Part shown: piece after piece, positions 17,850 to 25,746 of the stretch
Numbering within the stretch: the first letter of the stretch is position 1
How the letters are laid out: each line of letters opens with the position of its first letter
From: Kribbella soli
GTDB taxonomy: Bacteria > Actinomycetota > Actinomycetes > Propionibacteriales > Kribbellaceae
NCBI RefSeq assembly: GCF_004331345.1
Contig: NZ_SJJZ01000003.1
Span: 558,001-622,000, forward strand
Length of the DNA stretch: 64,000 bases
Direction: 5' to 3'
Program-made: the position numbers and the translations under genes
The notes under the pieces: generated by a model
What the model saw: only the letters and a program-made list of their open reading frames with translations
Database searches by the model: none
Told to the model about the DNA's origin: nothing

Positions 17850-18050
17850 TGCGAACCGCAAGGCAGTGATGGGGCCATCACCCCGGAGCCGCCGGAAGAA
17901 CAGTCCGTAGGGACCTATTAGAACCGGCAGCGTGTCGTCAAGGAAGTGGGTGACCGGACTTTCGGTCGCCAAGGAGGGTGGTACCGCGCGGTAGCCAGGC
18001 GACAGGCCCGGCACTTCGTCCCTCGTCCAGTAGCAGGGACGGACGAAGGA
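17850..18050 (+). promoter_or_regulatory. Translational T-box riboswitch of ileS
   Basis: tRNA-Ile sensing leader. The T-box motif AGGGTGGTACCGCG is at 17976-17989; its TGGT (17980-17983) can pair with the ACCA end of uncharged tRNA-Ile. A minimal stem I, GGGG/CCCC at 17871-17884, shows a loop CCATCA containing ATC (17877-17879), a fitting isoleucine specifier. Further down, CTTCGTCC (18014-18021) pairs with GGACGAAG (18041-18048), hiding the GAAGGA ribosome-binding site before the ATG at 18060. This is the actinobacterial type that controls translation rather than termination. Boundaries are approximate. Confidence 0.9.
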
Positions 18051-18059
18051 CGCAGAAAG

Positions 18060-21000
18060 ATGGCGGCAGCGCACAACTCTGGGATCCCGTGGCGGCAGGT
18101 TCCCGCCCAGGTCGACTTCCCCGCGCTCGAGCGCGAGGTGCTCACCCTCTGGGACGAGCACGACACGTTCGCCAAGAGCCTCGAGCAGTCCGTCGGCGGT
18201 CAGCCGTGGACGTTCTACGAGGGTCCGCCGACCGCGAACGGCATGCCCGGCACGCACCACATCGAGGCGCGCGTCTTCAAGGACGTGTTCCCGCGCTACC
18301 GGACCATGAAGGGCTTCTGGGTCGAGCGCAAGGCCGGCTGGGACTGCCACGGCCTCCCGGTCGAGGTCGCGGTCGAGAAGGAGCTCGGCTTCAACGGCAA
18401 GACCGACATCGAGGCGTACGGCATCGCCGAGTTCAACGCCAAGTGCCGCGAGTCCGTGCTGCGGCACGTCGACGCGTTCAACGAGCTCACCGTCCGGATG
18501 GGCTACTGGGTGGATCTCGAGCACCCGTACAAGACGATGGACCCGGAGTACGTCCAGTCGGTGTGGTGGTCGCTCAAGCAGATCCACGACAAGGGCCTGC
18601 TGGTCGAGGACTACCGGATCACGCCGTACTGCCCGCGCTGTGGCACCGGCCTGTCCGACCACGAGCTCGCCCAGGGGTACGAGACCGTCGTCGACCCGTC
18701 GGTCTACGTCCGCTTCCCGCTCACCTCGGGCCCGCTGGCCGGCCAGGCGTCGCTGCTGGTCTGGACGACGACTCCGTGGACACTCGTTTCAAACACTGCG
18801 GTCGCCGTACACCCAGAGGTCGAGTACGTCGTCGCCACCGACGGCACCGAGTCGCTGGTGGTCGCCAAGCCGCTGCTGGACCGGCTCGGCGAGGGCTGGA
18901 CGGTCACCGGTGAGTACGGCGGTCGCGAGATGGAGCGGTGGACGTACCAGCGACCGTTCGAGCTCGTGCCGTTCGACGAGCCGGCGCACTACGTCGTACT
19001 CGCGGACTACGTCACCACCGAGGACGGCACCGGTCTGGTGCACCAGTCCCCCGCTTTCGGCGCGGACGACCTCGCGGTGGGCCGCGCGTACAACCTGCCG
19101 GTGGTGAACCCGGTGGACCCCAGCGGTCACTTCAACGCCGACGTACCGCTGGTCGGCGGGCAGTTCTTCAAGAAGTCCGACGAGACGCTGGTCAAGGACC
19201 TGAAGGACCGCGGTCTGCTGTTCAAGCACGTGCCGTACGAGCACCCGTACCCGCACTGCTGGCGCTGCCACACGCCGGTCATGTACTACGCGCTCCCGTC
19301 CTGGTACATCCGCACCACCCAGGTGAAGGACGCCCTGCTGCGCGAGAACGAGAACACCAACTGGTACCCGGACTCGGTCAAGTGGGGCCGGTACGGCGAC
19401 TGGCTGCGCAACAACATCGACTGGGCCGTGTCCCGCTCGCGCTACTGGGGTACGCCGCTGCCGATCTGGCGCTGCGATGGGGACCACCAGGTGTGCGTCG
19501 GATCGCTGGCGGAGCTGGGTGAACTGGCCGGCCGCGACCTGAGCGCAACCGACCCGCACCGGCCGTACGTCGACGACATCACCTTCGACTGCCCGACCTG
19601 TGGCGCCGAGGCGCGCCGCGTACCGGAGGTGATCGACGCCTGGTACGACTCGGGCTCGATGCCGTTCGCGCAGTGGGGCTACCCGTGGGCGGAAGGGTCG
19701 AAGGAGAAGTTCGCGGAGACCTACCCGGCGGACTTCATCTCCGAGGCGATCGACCAGACGCGGGGCTGGTTCTACACGCTGATGGCGATCGGCACGCTGG
19801 TGTTCGACGAGTCGTCGTACCGCAACGTCGTCTGCCTCGGGCACATCCTGGCCGAGGACGGCCGGAAGATGTCCAAGCACCTGGGCAACATCCTGGAGCC
19901 GATCCCGCTGATGGACGACCACAGCGCGGACGCGGTGCGCTGGTTCATGGCCGCGTCCGGGTCGCCGTGGAAGGCGCGCGGCATCGGGCCGAACGTGCTG
20001 AACGAGATCGTCCGGAAGGTGCTGCTCACCTACTGGAACACGGTCGCGTTCCACGCGCTGTACGCCCGGCTGGCCGACTGGTCACCCGCCGATGCCCCGG
20101 CCGTCGAAGACCGCTCGGTGCTGGACCGCTGGCTGGTCAGCGAGACGCACCGACTCGTTCGGGACACCGACGAGGCGTACGCCGCGTTCGACACGCAACG
20201 GCTCGGTCTGCTGGTCAACTCGTTCGTCGACGTGCTCTCGAACTGGTACGTCCGCCGTTCGCGCCGCCGGTTCTGGTCCGGTGACGCGAGCGCGCTGGCC
20301 ACCTTGCACGAGACGCTCGAAGCACTCACCCGGGTGATGGCGCCGCTGACGCCGTTCGTCACCGAGCGGGTCTGGCAGGACGTGTTCCGCCCGGTCACGT
20401 CCGGCCTGCCCGAATCGGTGCACCTGACGAGCTTCCCGACGTACGACGAGACGCTGATCGACGACGTACTGGCGCAGCACGTGTCGATGGCGCGGCGGGT
20501 CGTCGAGCTCGGCCGGTCGGCCCGCGCCGAGGCGAAGGTGAAGACGCGGCAGCCGCTGGCCCGCGCACTGGTCGGGTCGGCCGCGATCGCGGACCTCTCC
20601 CCCGAGCTGCTGCAGGAGATCGCCGACGAGCTCAACGTGGGCACGGTCGCACCGTTGTCCTCGGCAGGCGCGGATCTGGTCGAGTTCTCTGCCAAGGGCA
20701 ACTTCCGGGAGCTCGGCAAGCGGTTCGCCAAGCAGACCCCGGTGGTCGCGGCGGCGATCGCTGCTGCCGACGCCGGCGCGCTGGCTGCCGCGTTGAAGGA
20801 GTCGGGTACGGCGACCGTGGTGGTCGACGGCGAGGACGTCCAGGTCAGCGAGGCCGAGGTGCTGGTGTCCGAGCGGCCGAAGGAAGGCTGGTCGGTGGTC
20901 AACGAGCAGGGCGAGACCGTTGCCCTCGACCTCGAGGTCACGCCGGAGCTCAAGCAGGCCGGCCTGGCGCGCGAGGTGGTCCGCACCCTGCAGGAGGCCC

Positions 21001-21215
21001 GGAAGAACGCCGGCCTCGAGGTGTCGGACCGGATCAAGGTCTGGCTGACCTCGACCGATGCCGAGCTGACCGATGCCCTCGGCAAGCACTCCGACGAGAT
21101 CGCCCGCGAGGTCCTCGCCGTCGAACTCAGCCAAGCGGCCCCGTCAGAATCCTCGGACGTTGCCACCGGCACCGAAGAGGACCTCCAACTCACCTACTGG
21201 CTCACCAAGGCCTGA
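18060..21215 (+). CDS. ileS: Isoleucyl-tRNA synthetase, type 2 with GXHH signature
   Basis: 1051 residues. Charges tRNA-Ile. N-terminal class I motif reads PGTHH (G64-T65-H66-H67) in place of the usual HIGH; the second signature is KMSKH (603-607). The CP1 editing domain is marked by TTPWTLVSNTAV; zinc-binding cysteines appear as CPRCG and CWRC. The GWDCHGLPVE stretch and overall length fit the IleRS2 (eukaryote-like) type. The ATG at 18060 is chosen because the ribosome-binding site sequestered by the T-box leads to it. Expression responds to uncharged tRNA-Ile. IleRS2 proteins of the GXHH kind are known to be extremely mupirocin-resistant. Confidence 0.97.
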   Translation: MAAAHNSGIPWRQVPAQVDFPALEREVLTLWDEHDTFAKSLEQSVGGQPWTFYEGPPTANGMPGTHHIEARVFKDVFPRYRTMKGFWVERKAGWDCHGLPVEVAVEKELGFNGKTDIEAYGIAEFNAKCRESVLRHVDAFNELTVRMGYWVDLEHPYKTMDPEYVQSVWWSLKQIHDKGLLVEDYRITPYCPRCGTGLSDHELAQGYETVVDPSVYVRFPLTSGPLAGQASLLVWTTTPWTLVSNTAVAVHPEVEYVVATDGTESLVVAKPLLDRLGEGWTVTGEYGGREMERWTYQRPFELVPFDEPAHYVVLADYVTTEDGTGLVHQSPAFGADDLAVGRAYNLPVVNPVDPSGHFNADVPLVGGQFFKKSDETLVKDLKDRGLLFKHVPYEHPYPHCWRCHTPVMYYALPSWYIRTTQVKDALLRENENTNWYPDSVKWGRYGDWLRNNIDWAVSRSRYWGTPLPIWRCDGDHQVCVGSLAELGELAGRDLSATDPHRPYVDDITFDCPTCGAEARRVPEVIDAWYDSGSMPFAQWGYPWAEGSKEKFAETYPADFISEAIDQTRGWFYTLMAIGTLVFDESSYRNVVCLGHILAEDGRKMSKHLGNILEPIPLMDDHSADAVRWFMAASGSPWKARGIGPNVLNEIVRKVLLTYWNTVAFHALYARLADWSPADAPAVEDRSVLDRWLVSETHRLVRDTDEAYAAFDTQRLGLLVNSFVDVLSNWYVRRSRRRFWSGDASALATLHETLEALTRVMAPLTPFVTERVWQDVFRPVTSGLPESVHLTSFPTYDETLIDDVLAQHVSMARRVVELGRSARAEAKVKTRQPLARALVGSAAIADLSPELLQEIADELNVGTVAPLSSAGADLVEFSAKGNFRELGKRFAKQTPVVAAAIAAADAGALAAALKESGTATVVVDGEDVQVSEAEVLVSERPKEGWSVVNEQGETVALDLEVTPELKQAGLAREVVRTLQEARKNAGLEVSDRIKVWLTSTDAELTDALGKHSDEIAREVLAVELSQAAPSESSDVATGTEEDLQLTYWLTKA

Positions 21216-21354
21216 CCCCCACCCCCTCTCACATTTGCCTGGCTGACCCACCAATTTCGCTGGCTTACCCAGCAGATGAGGGGTTTGTGACCCGGAACCA
21301 GGGTCACAAACCCCTCATCTCATGGGTGGACCAGGCAAATGCCGAGGGGGGTCA
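21213..21354. terminator. Nested inverted repeat spanning ileS stop to MarR-gene stop
   Basis: Core: perfect 20-bp arms at 21274-21293 and 21301-21320 with a 7-base loop. Outer: CATTTGCCTGG (21232-21242) pairs with CCAGGCAAATG (21331-21341). Outermost: TGACCCCC beginning with the ileS TGA pairs with GGGGGTCA ending in the MarR-gene stop. It should end transcription from both convergent genes; its size is far beyond a normal terminator. Confidence 0.75.
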
Positions 21355-21858
21355 GTGGGGTGGGCGTACGGCGCGAGCGCGCAAGGACGGGCTCGCGCCG
21401 AGGTGGTTGATCACGTCCACCAGGAGCAACCGCGCGTTCTCGACCTGGTCGTCGCCCAGGGCCTTTCGTAGCTCGGCGTCGATTGCCGCTCGGTGTTTGC
21501 GGGCGGCGGCGATCACAGCTTGACCGCGGTCGGTCAGTACGACGATGCGCGCGCGGGCGTCGGCGGGATCTGGCCGGCGGCTGACGTAGCCGCGGCTCGA
21601 GAGGTCGGCGACCGACTTCGACGCGGCCTGTTGGGTCACCCCCAGCTTCTCCGCGAGTGTGCTGATCGTCACCGGCCCGCCGACCAGATGCTGGAACACC
21701 ACACCGTCCGCGAAGCGCGAGTCCGCGAACCCCTCGCCCGCGAGCCGCCGCTGCAGCTCATCGGCCAGCGCCCAGCCGGCGAACAACGAGGCCAGCGACA
21801 GGTCGGCGTCAGCCGGATCGAACTCCATGACCCGAAACATACAACCAAGGTTGTGCAT
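21352..21858 (-). CDS. MarR-family transcriptional regulator
   Basis: 168 residues with a MarR winged helix: VTISTLAEKLGVTQQAASKS then VADLSSRGYVSRRPDPADAR (wing), and a C-terminal dimerisation helix. The ATG at 21858 is the longest option; a TAGATT -10 element ends five bases before it on this strand, suggesting leaderless transcription. In-frame ATGs at 21840 and 21828 are alternatives. It is divergent from the flavoprotein gene at 21875, with two near-identical ACAACC-NN-GGTTGT palindromes covering both starts, implying mutual repression of itself and that gene. Confidence 0.85.
   Translation of the reverse strand: MHNLGCMFRVMEFDPADADLSLASLFAGWALADELQRRLAGEGFADSRFADGVVFQHLVGGPVTISTLAEKLGVTQQAASKSVADLSSRGYVSRRPDPADARARIVVLTDRGQAVIAAARKHRAAIDAELRKALGDDQVENARLLLVDVINHLGASPSLRARAVRPPH
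21841..21854. promoter_or_regulatory. MarR-type operator copy 1
   Basis: ACAACC-AA-GGTTGT, 6-bp perfect arms, inside the first codons of the MarR gene if it starts at 21858. The flanks (TA before, GCA after) match copy 2. Centres of the two copies are 28 bp apart. Confidence 0.7.
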
Positions 21859-21862
21859 CGAC

Positions 21863-21869
21863 TAATCTA
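21863..21869. promoter_or_regulatory. Overlapping divergent -10 elements
   Basis: TAATCT (21863-21868) lies six bases before the rightward ATG, and on the other strand TAGATT (21869-21864) lies five bases before the leftward ATG. Both fit the actinobacterial TANNNT -10 consensus and would place transcription starts at or next to the start codons. Confidence 0.5.
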
Positions 21870-21882
21870 CAACCATGGTTGT
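21869..21882. promoter_or_regulatory. MarR-type operator copy 2
   Basis: Perfect 14-bp palindrome ACAACCATGGTTGT containing the ATG of the flavoprotein gene (21875). A bound regulator would cover the start of transcription and translation. Confidence 0.7.
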
Positions 21883-22330
21883 GCAAAAGGAGTTCCTGGA
21901 CAGAGCGCACCGGATCGTCTGGTGCACGGTGGCCACGGTCGGGCCGGACAACCGGCCGCGGACCCGCATCCTGCACCCGATCTGGGAGCTGTACGACGAA
22001 CTGACCGGGTGGATCGTCACGCGCGCGACACCGGTGAAGGTGCGGCACCTGACGCACAGCTCGTATGTCAGCTGCAGCTACTGGGAACCCGGTCATGAGG
22101 TGGCCGTCGCGGACTGCGAGGCGGAGTGGGTCACGGATGCGGCGACCCGGCAACGAGTGTGGGAGCTGTACCGGGACGCTCCCGCACCACTCGGCTACGA
22201 CTTCTGGAGTGTGTTCCCCGACGGTCCTTCCGGGGAATCACCCTCACTCCTGCGGCTTACGCCGTACCGGCTGCGGCTTGCTGATGTCGAGACACTCAGC
22301 GGCCGGAAGGTTCCGCTCGCCTGGCCCTGA
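21875..22330 (+). CDS. Pyridoxamine 5'-phosphate oxidase-family flavin-binding protein
   Basis: 151 residues with a split beta-barrel: HRIVWCTVATVGPDNRPRTR and ILHPIWE near the N-terminus are the typical first strands that bind FMN or F420. Such proteins are oxidoreductases or cofactor binders of varied substrate. The ATG at 21875 sits inside the operator palindrome and just after TAATCT, so the mRNA is probably leaderless; AAGGAG occurs after, not before, the start. Likely repressed by the divergent MarR protein. Substrate unknown. Confidence 0.8.
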   Translation: MVVQKEFLDRAHRIVWCTVATVGPDNRPRTRILHPIWELYDELTGWIVTRATPVKVRHLTHSSYVSCSYWEPGHEVAVADCEAEWVTDAATRQRVWELYRDAPAPLGYDFWSVFPDGPSGESPSLLRLTPYRLRLADVETLSGRKVPLAWP

Positions 22331-22384
22331 CTCCGAGTCACCGATGAAAGACCCTGTGTCAGAGGTGGCCAGACATGGCGAAGA

Positions 22385-22409
22385 GGCGGTGCCGCCGGAA
22401 AGCACCGCC
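22385..22409 (-). terminator. Hairpin after divIVA
   Basis: Arms GGCGGTGC (22385-22392) and GCACCGCC (22402-22409) with a 9-base loop, 24 bp beyond the divIVA stop on the leftward transcript. No long U-run. Confidence 0.6.
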
Positions 22410-22433
22410 CCTTCCACAGACAACTACGTCTTT

Positions 22434-23183
22434 TTAGACGCCGTGACCGTGCGCCTGCGCACGCGCCTCCGGCCGGAAGCCGTTGCGCGGGCTGAGCGTG
22501 TCGTCGCCGTTGCCGAGCGCCTTCAGCTGCTCGGTGAAGTACGTCTTCAGGCGGCTGCGGTACTCACGCTCGTAAGCGTGCAGGTCGTCGATCGTGCGCT
22601 CGAGCTGACCCTTCTGCTTCTCCAGCGTGCCGAGCATCTGCGCGCGGCGCTCGGCGATCTCGCCGTCGAGCTTCTCGGCGCGGGCGCGGGCCTCACCGGT
22701 CATCCGGTCAGCCTTGCCGCGGGCCTCGTTCTCCAGGCGCTCCGCCTTGGCGCGGGCCTCGCCGATGATCTTGTCGGCGGTGTCCTTCGCCTCCTGGACC
22801 AGGTCGTCGGAGTGCTTGGTGGCCATCTCCAGCAGCCGCACCGCGGAGCTGGAGGCGTCACCGACAGTGCCGGCCGCCGCAGCCGCGGTCGGAGCGGCCA
22901 CCACCGGCGGCTTCTCCTCGGGCTTCTCGACCACGACCGGGGGCTTCGGCTGCTGCACGACTGGCGGCAGCGCGGCGGTCTGGTCGACCGGGCGCTGCTG
23001 GTCTGCACCAGCGCGCTGAGCCGCCGCGAGCTTGGCCCGCAGCTCCTCGTTCTCGGCGAGAAGTCGCTCGAGTTCGGCTTCCACCTCGTCGAGGAAGGAG
23101 TCGACCTCTGTGACGTCGTAGCCCTCCCGTAGTCGGACGGGCGTGAACTGCTTCGAGCGGACGTCATCCGGCGTCAGCGGCAT
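22434..23183 (-). CDS. divIVA: DivIVA/Wag31 polar growth scaffold
   Basis: 249 residues. Membrane-curvature-sensing coiled-coil protein that recruits the polar cell wall machinery. The N-terminal lipid-binding domain is canonical (MPLTPDDVRSKQFTPVRLRE then VTEVDSFLDEVEAELERLL); a Pro/Val/Ala-rich linker (about 70-110) precedes a second long coiled coil (HSDDLVQEAKDTADKIIGEA and repeats of EARAKAERLE type). Last gene of the leftward dcw-associated group; the 134 bp upstream probably contain its own promoter, though no clear elements were recognised. Terminator follows. Confidence 0.95.
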   Translation of the reverse strand: MPLTPDDVRSKQFTPVRLREGYDVTEVDSFLDEVEAELERLLAENEELRAKLAAAQRAGADQQRPVDQTAALPPVVQQPKPPVVVEKPEEKPPVVAAPTAAAAAGTVGDASSSAVRLLEMATKHSDDLVQEAKDTADKIIGEARAKAERLENEARGKADRMTGEARARAEKLDGEIAERRAQMLGTLEKQKGQLERTIDDLHAYEREYRSRLKTYFTEQLKALGNGDDTLSPRNGFRPEARAQAHGHGV

Positions 23184-23318
23184 CTTTCACCTCGTTTGTC
23201 TGTGTCTTGGCGGAGTCCCCGTGGCCCTCGCCTTGGCGACTCAGTAGATCACGTTATCGCTTCGTTGTCTTATGACGGAATCCGGGCTCTACCTACCCGG
23301 TCTTGGCGGTCCTCACCC

Positions 23319-23624
23319 TTACAACGATCGAAGGGCCGTCGAGTTGATGGCCATCGCTACCGACACCATGACGAACAGCATCAGCATCGACAGATCGATC
23401 CGGATCCCACCGGCCCCGATCGGGGGCAGAATCCGCCGCAACGGCTTCAGGAACGGGTCCGTGATCGAGTAGATCAGCTCGAAGAACAGCAGCAGCGGCC
23501 CTTTGGGGTGCCACTGCGGAGCGAACATGACGATCAGACTGAGTACGAACCGCGCCACCAGCACCAGGAAGAAGGCGAGCAGTACCCAGTACAGAACGAT
23601 GAGGACGAGCGCTAGAGCATCCAT
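23319..23624 (-). CDS. yggT: YggT-family membrane protein
   Basis: 101 residues: two hydrophobic helices, LALVLIVLYWVLLAFFLVLV at the start and a second before the C-terminus (DLSMLMLFVMVSVAMAI), separated by the conserved DPFLKPLRRILPP segment. YggT proteins sit next to sepF across Gram-positive bacteria; role unknown, linked to osmotic or division functions. Lies 38 bp after sepF, likely co-transcribed. Confidence 0.92.
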   Translation of the reverse strand: MDALALVLIVLYWVLLAFFLVLVARFVLSLIVMFAPQWHPKGPLLLFFELIYSITDPFLKPLRRILPPIGAGGIRIDLSMLMLFVMVSVAMAINSTALRSL

Positions 23625-23662
23625 GTCGACAACGAGTGTAGAAGACGGCGGAAGCGCCGGCC

Positions 23663-24229
23663 TCAGCTCTGGTTGTAGAACCCGTCCGCAGCGATCTTTT
23701 CCTTCTCCTCGGCAGCTACCGTGACGTTCGGCGGGCAGACCAGGAACACCTTGGTGGTGATCCGCTCGATCGAGCCCCGGCAGCAGAAGATCAGGCCGGC
23801 CGCGAAGTCCACCAGCCGCTTGGCGTCGGAGTGGTCCATCTCGGTCAGGTTCATGATGACGGGCGTACCGTCGCGGAAGTGCTCACCGATGACGCGCGCC
23901 TCGTTGTAGCTGCGCGGGTGCACGGTGGTGATGCGGGCCAACTCGGTAACCTCCGGGGACGACGCGACACCGCGCCGGTCTGGGAACTTGCTGACCGTGG
24001 CGCCGCTCTGGTCCTGACGGTCCTCGCGGCCCTGGAACTGGGGCTCGGTGCGAGGCTCGCGGCTCTCCCGGCCGGCGGGTACCGGCTCGGTCTCGTGGGA
24101 GTCCCCGTCGACGGCTTCTTCCTCGTACTCGTCGAAGTCGTCGTACTCGTCGTCGTACCGCGCGTTGTAGCGCTCCCCGTCCTCGACCAAGCCGAGGTAC
24201 ACACCCATCTTGCGCAGTGCGCCGCTCAT
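23663..24229 (-). CDS. sepF: Cell division protein SepF
   Basis: 188 residues. FtsZ membrane anchor that replaces FtsA in actinobacteria. N-terminal amphipathic membrane-targeting helix (MSGALRKMGVYLGLVED), an acidic Asp/Glu/Tyr-rich linker, and the C-terminal SepF domain (VHPRSYNEARVIGEHFRDG, VIMNLTEMDHSDAKRLVDFA, GLIFCCRGSIERI). The ATG at 24229 has GGAGGG immediately upstream; an earlier in-frame start is rejected. Same direction as yggS, 69 bp after its stop. Confidence 0.95.
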   Translation of the reverse strand: MSGALRKMGVYLGLVEDGERYNARYDDEYDDFDEYEEEAVDGDSHETEPVPAGRESREPRTEPQFQGREDRQDQSGATVSKFPDRRGVASSPEVTELARITTVHPRSYNEARVIGEHFRDGTPVIMNLTEMDHSDAKRLVDFAAGLIFCCRGSIERITTKVFLVCPPNVTVAAEEKEKIAADGFYNQS

Positions 24230-24298
24230 GGCCCTCCAGCCCTCGATTCCGGTTCGACGACAACGGTGAGCAGGAAGCAAACCTGCTCGATGTCGACA

Positions 24299-25012
24299 CT
24301 AACCGAGTGGAGGACGCGTACCGAGTAAGGCGCGCCCGAGCCGAACGTGTGTCGCACCCTGCTTGATCGCCGCCTCCAGATCGCCGGTCATCCCGGCCGA
24401 GATCCAGCCGGCGCCAGGGTGTTCGGAGCGTAGTCGCGACGCTACTTCGCGCAGTCCGGCGAAGGCTTTCTCAGCGTCCGAACCGAGGGGCGCGACAGCC
24501 ATCACTCCCCCGAGTTCGAGGCCGTCGGCCGCGGCGATCTCCGCGGCCAGTTCCGGTACGTCGGCAGGCGCGACACCGCCCCGGCTCGCGCCGGTCGCCG
24601 CGTCCGCGGATCCGTACGCCGCAAGGCTCACCTGAATCAGGCAGCGCAACGTCTTCTCCTCGGCGACCGCGGCCTTCGCCAGCGCTTCGACGAGTGACGA
24701 CCGGTCGACCGAGTGCACAACCGATGCGTAGCGCGCGATCGAGCGGGACTTCTTCGACTGCAACTGACCGACGAAGTGCCAGGTGAGGTCCGGGCACTCC
24801 GGGGCCTTCGACTTGAGCTCCTGCTCGCGGTTCTCCCCGACGTCCTCGATCCCGAGGCCCGCGAGCGCCCGTACGTCGCTGACTGGGAAGGTTTTGGTGA
24901 TCGCCACGAGGGTGACCTCGTCCCGGGCCCTCCCGGCCGCCTGGCAGGCCTTCTCGATCCGCTCCTGCACCTGCACCAGATTCGCGCGGAGCTCGTCGTC
25001 GCGTGCACTCAC
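24299..25012 (-). CDS. yggS: YggS/PLPBP-family PLP homeostasis protein
   Basis: 237 residues forming a TIM-barrel PLP carrier. The PLP lysine is K40 in LVAITKTFPVSD; the GENREQELKSK and WHFVGQLQSKKS segments are conserved. These proteins bind PLP without a known enzymatic reaction and balance B6 vitamers and amino acids. The GTG start overlaps the pgeF stop by four bases (GTGA). An upstream extension of the frame is antisense-like to pgeF coding and rejected. Confidence 0.93.
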   Translation of the reverse strand: MSARDDELRANLVQVQERIEKACQAAGRARDEVTLVAITKTFPVSDVRALAGLGIEDVGENREQELKSKAPECPDLTWHFVGQLQSKKSRSIARYASVVHSVDRSSLVEALAKAAVAEEKTLRCLIQVSLAAYGSADAATGASRGGVAPADVPELAAEIAAADGLELGGVMAVAPLGSDAEKAFAGLREVASRLRSEHPGAGWISAGMTGDLEAAIKQGATHVRLGRALLGTRPPLG

Positions 25013-25737
25013 GGTGCGACCAACTTGATCAGCCCTGCCATCCGCCCGCTCTCCGGACCTTCGCGGCGGTACGAGTACAGGTTCTCGGACTCGATCGTGC
25101 AGGCCGCCGCGTCGACCACCTCGACACCGAGCTCGGCCAGTTGCGCCTTCACACCGGCGGCCACGTCGATCGCGGGCGTCCCCCAACTCGTCTCGGAGTA
25201 CGACGCCGGCACCCGCTCCGCGACCTCGGCCCGCATCGCGTCGGGGACCTCGTAGCAGTTCCCGCACGCATACGGTCCGAGTACGGCGGTGATCGTCGAC
25301 GCGCCGAGTTCCCGCATCGCGTCGACGGTCGCCGGGACGATGCCGACGTACATGCCCTTGCGGCCGGAGTGCGCGGCGCCGATCACGCCGTCGCCGGACA
25401 GCAGCACCGGCAGGCAGTCGGCCGCGCGAACCGCCAGCACCACATCGGATCGCGTCGTCACCAGACCGTCGGCCTTCGGCATCGGCCGGGTCGGAAGTTC
25501 GTCGTCCGGCCGTACGACGTGGACGTCGCGGCCGTGCACCTGGCTGACCCGCACCACGTTCTCCGCGGGCACTCCGAACTCGGACGCGATCAGCCCGAAG
25601 TTCGCGATCACCCCGTCGACGTCCGGACCGGAAGCACTGCCGAGGTTCAGTTCGCCGTACGGCGGTTTGCTGGCGCCGCCGAACCGATCGGTGAAAGCGA
25701 AGCGAACACCCTGGCGAATCTCGTCGTAGCCGAACAC
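25009..25737 (-). CDS. pgeF: Purine nucleoside phosphorylase / peptidoglycan editing factor (PgeF, DUF152)
   Basis: 242 residues of the YfiH/laccase-domain family, which cleaves purine nucleosides and in some bacteria edits peptidoglycan precursors. The zinc-binding set is visible as His in VSQVHGRDV, Cys in RAADCLPVLL and His in GAAHSGRKG; the last motif is usually HAGWRG. The late GPYACGNCYEV keeps a cysteine. GTG start; coupled to yggS through a GTGA overlap. Only 9 bp after the S41 peptidase stop on the same strand, so the inserted gene may now drive this group. Confidence 0.9.
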   Translation of the reverse strand: MFGYDEIRQGVRFAFTDRFGGASKPPYGELNLGSASGPDVDGVIANFGLIASEFGVPAENVVRVSQVHGRDVHVVRPDDELPTRPMPKADGLVTTRSDVVLAVRAADCLPVLLSGDGVIGAAHSGRKGMYVGIVPATVDAMRELGASTITAVLGPYACGNCYEVPDAMRAEVAERVPASYSETSWGTPAIDVAAGVKAQLAELGVEVVDAAACTIESENLYSYRREGPESGRMAGLIKLVAP

Positions 25738-25746
25738 GACTGAAGG

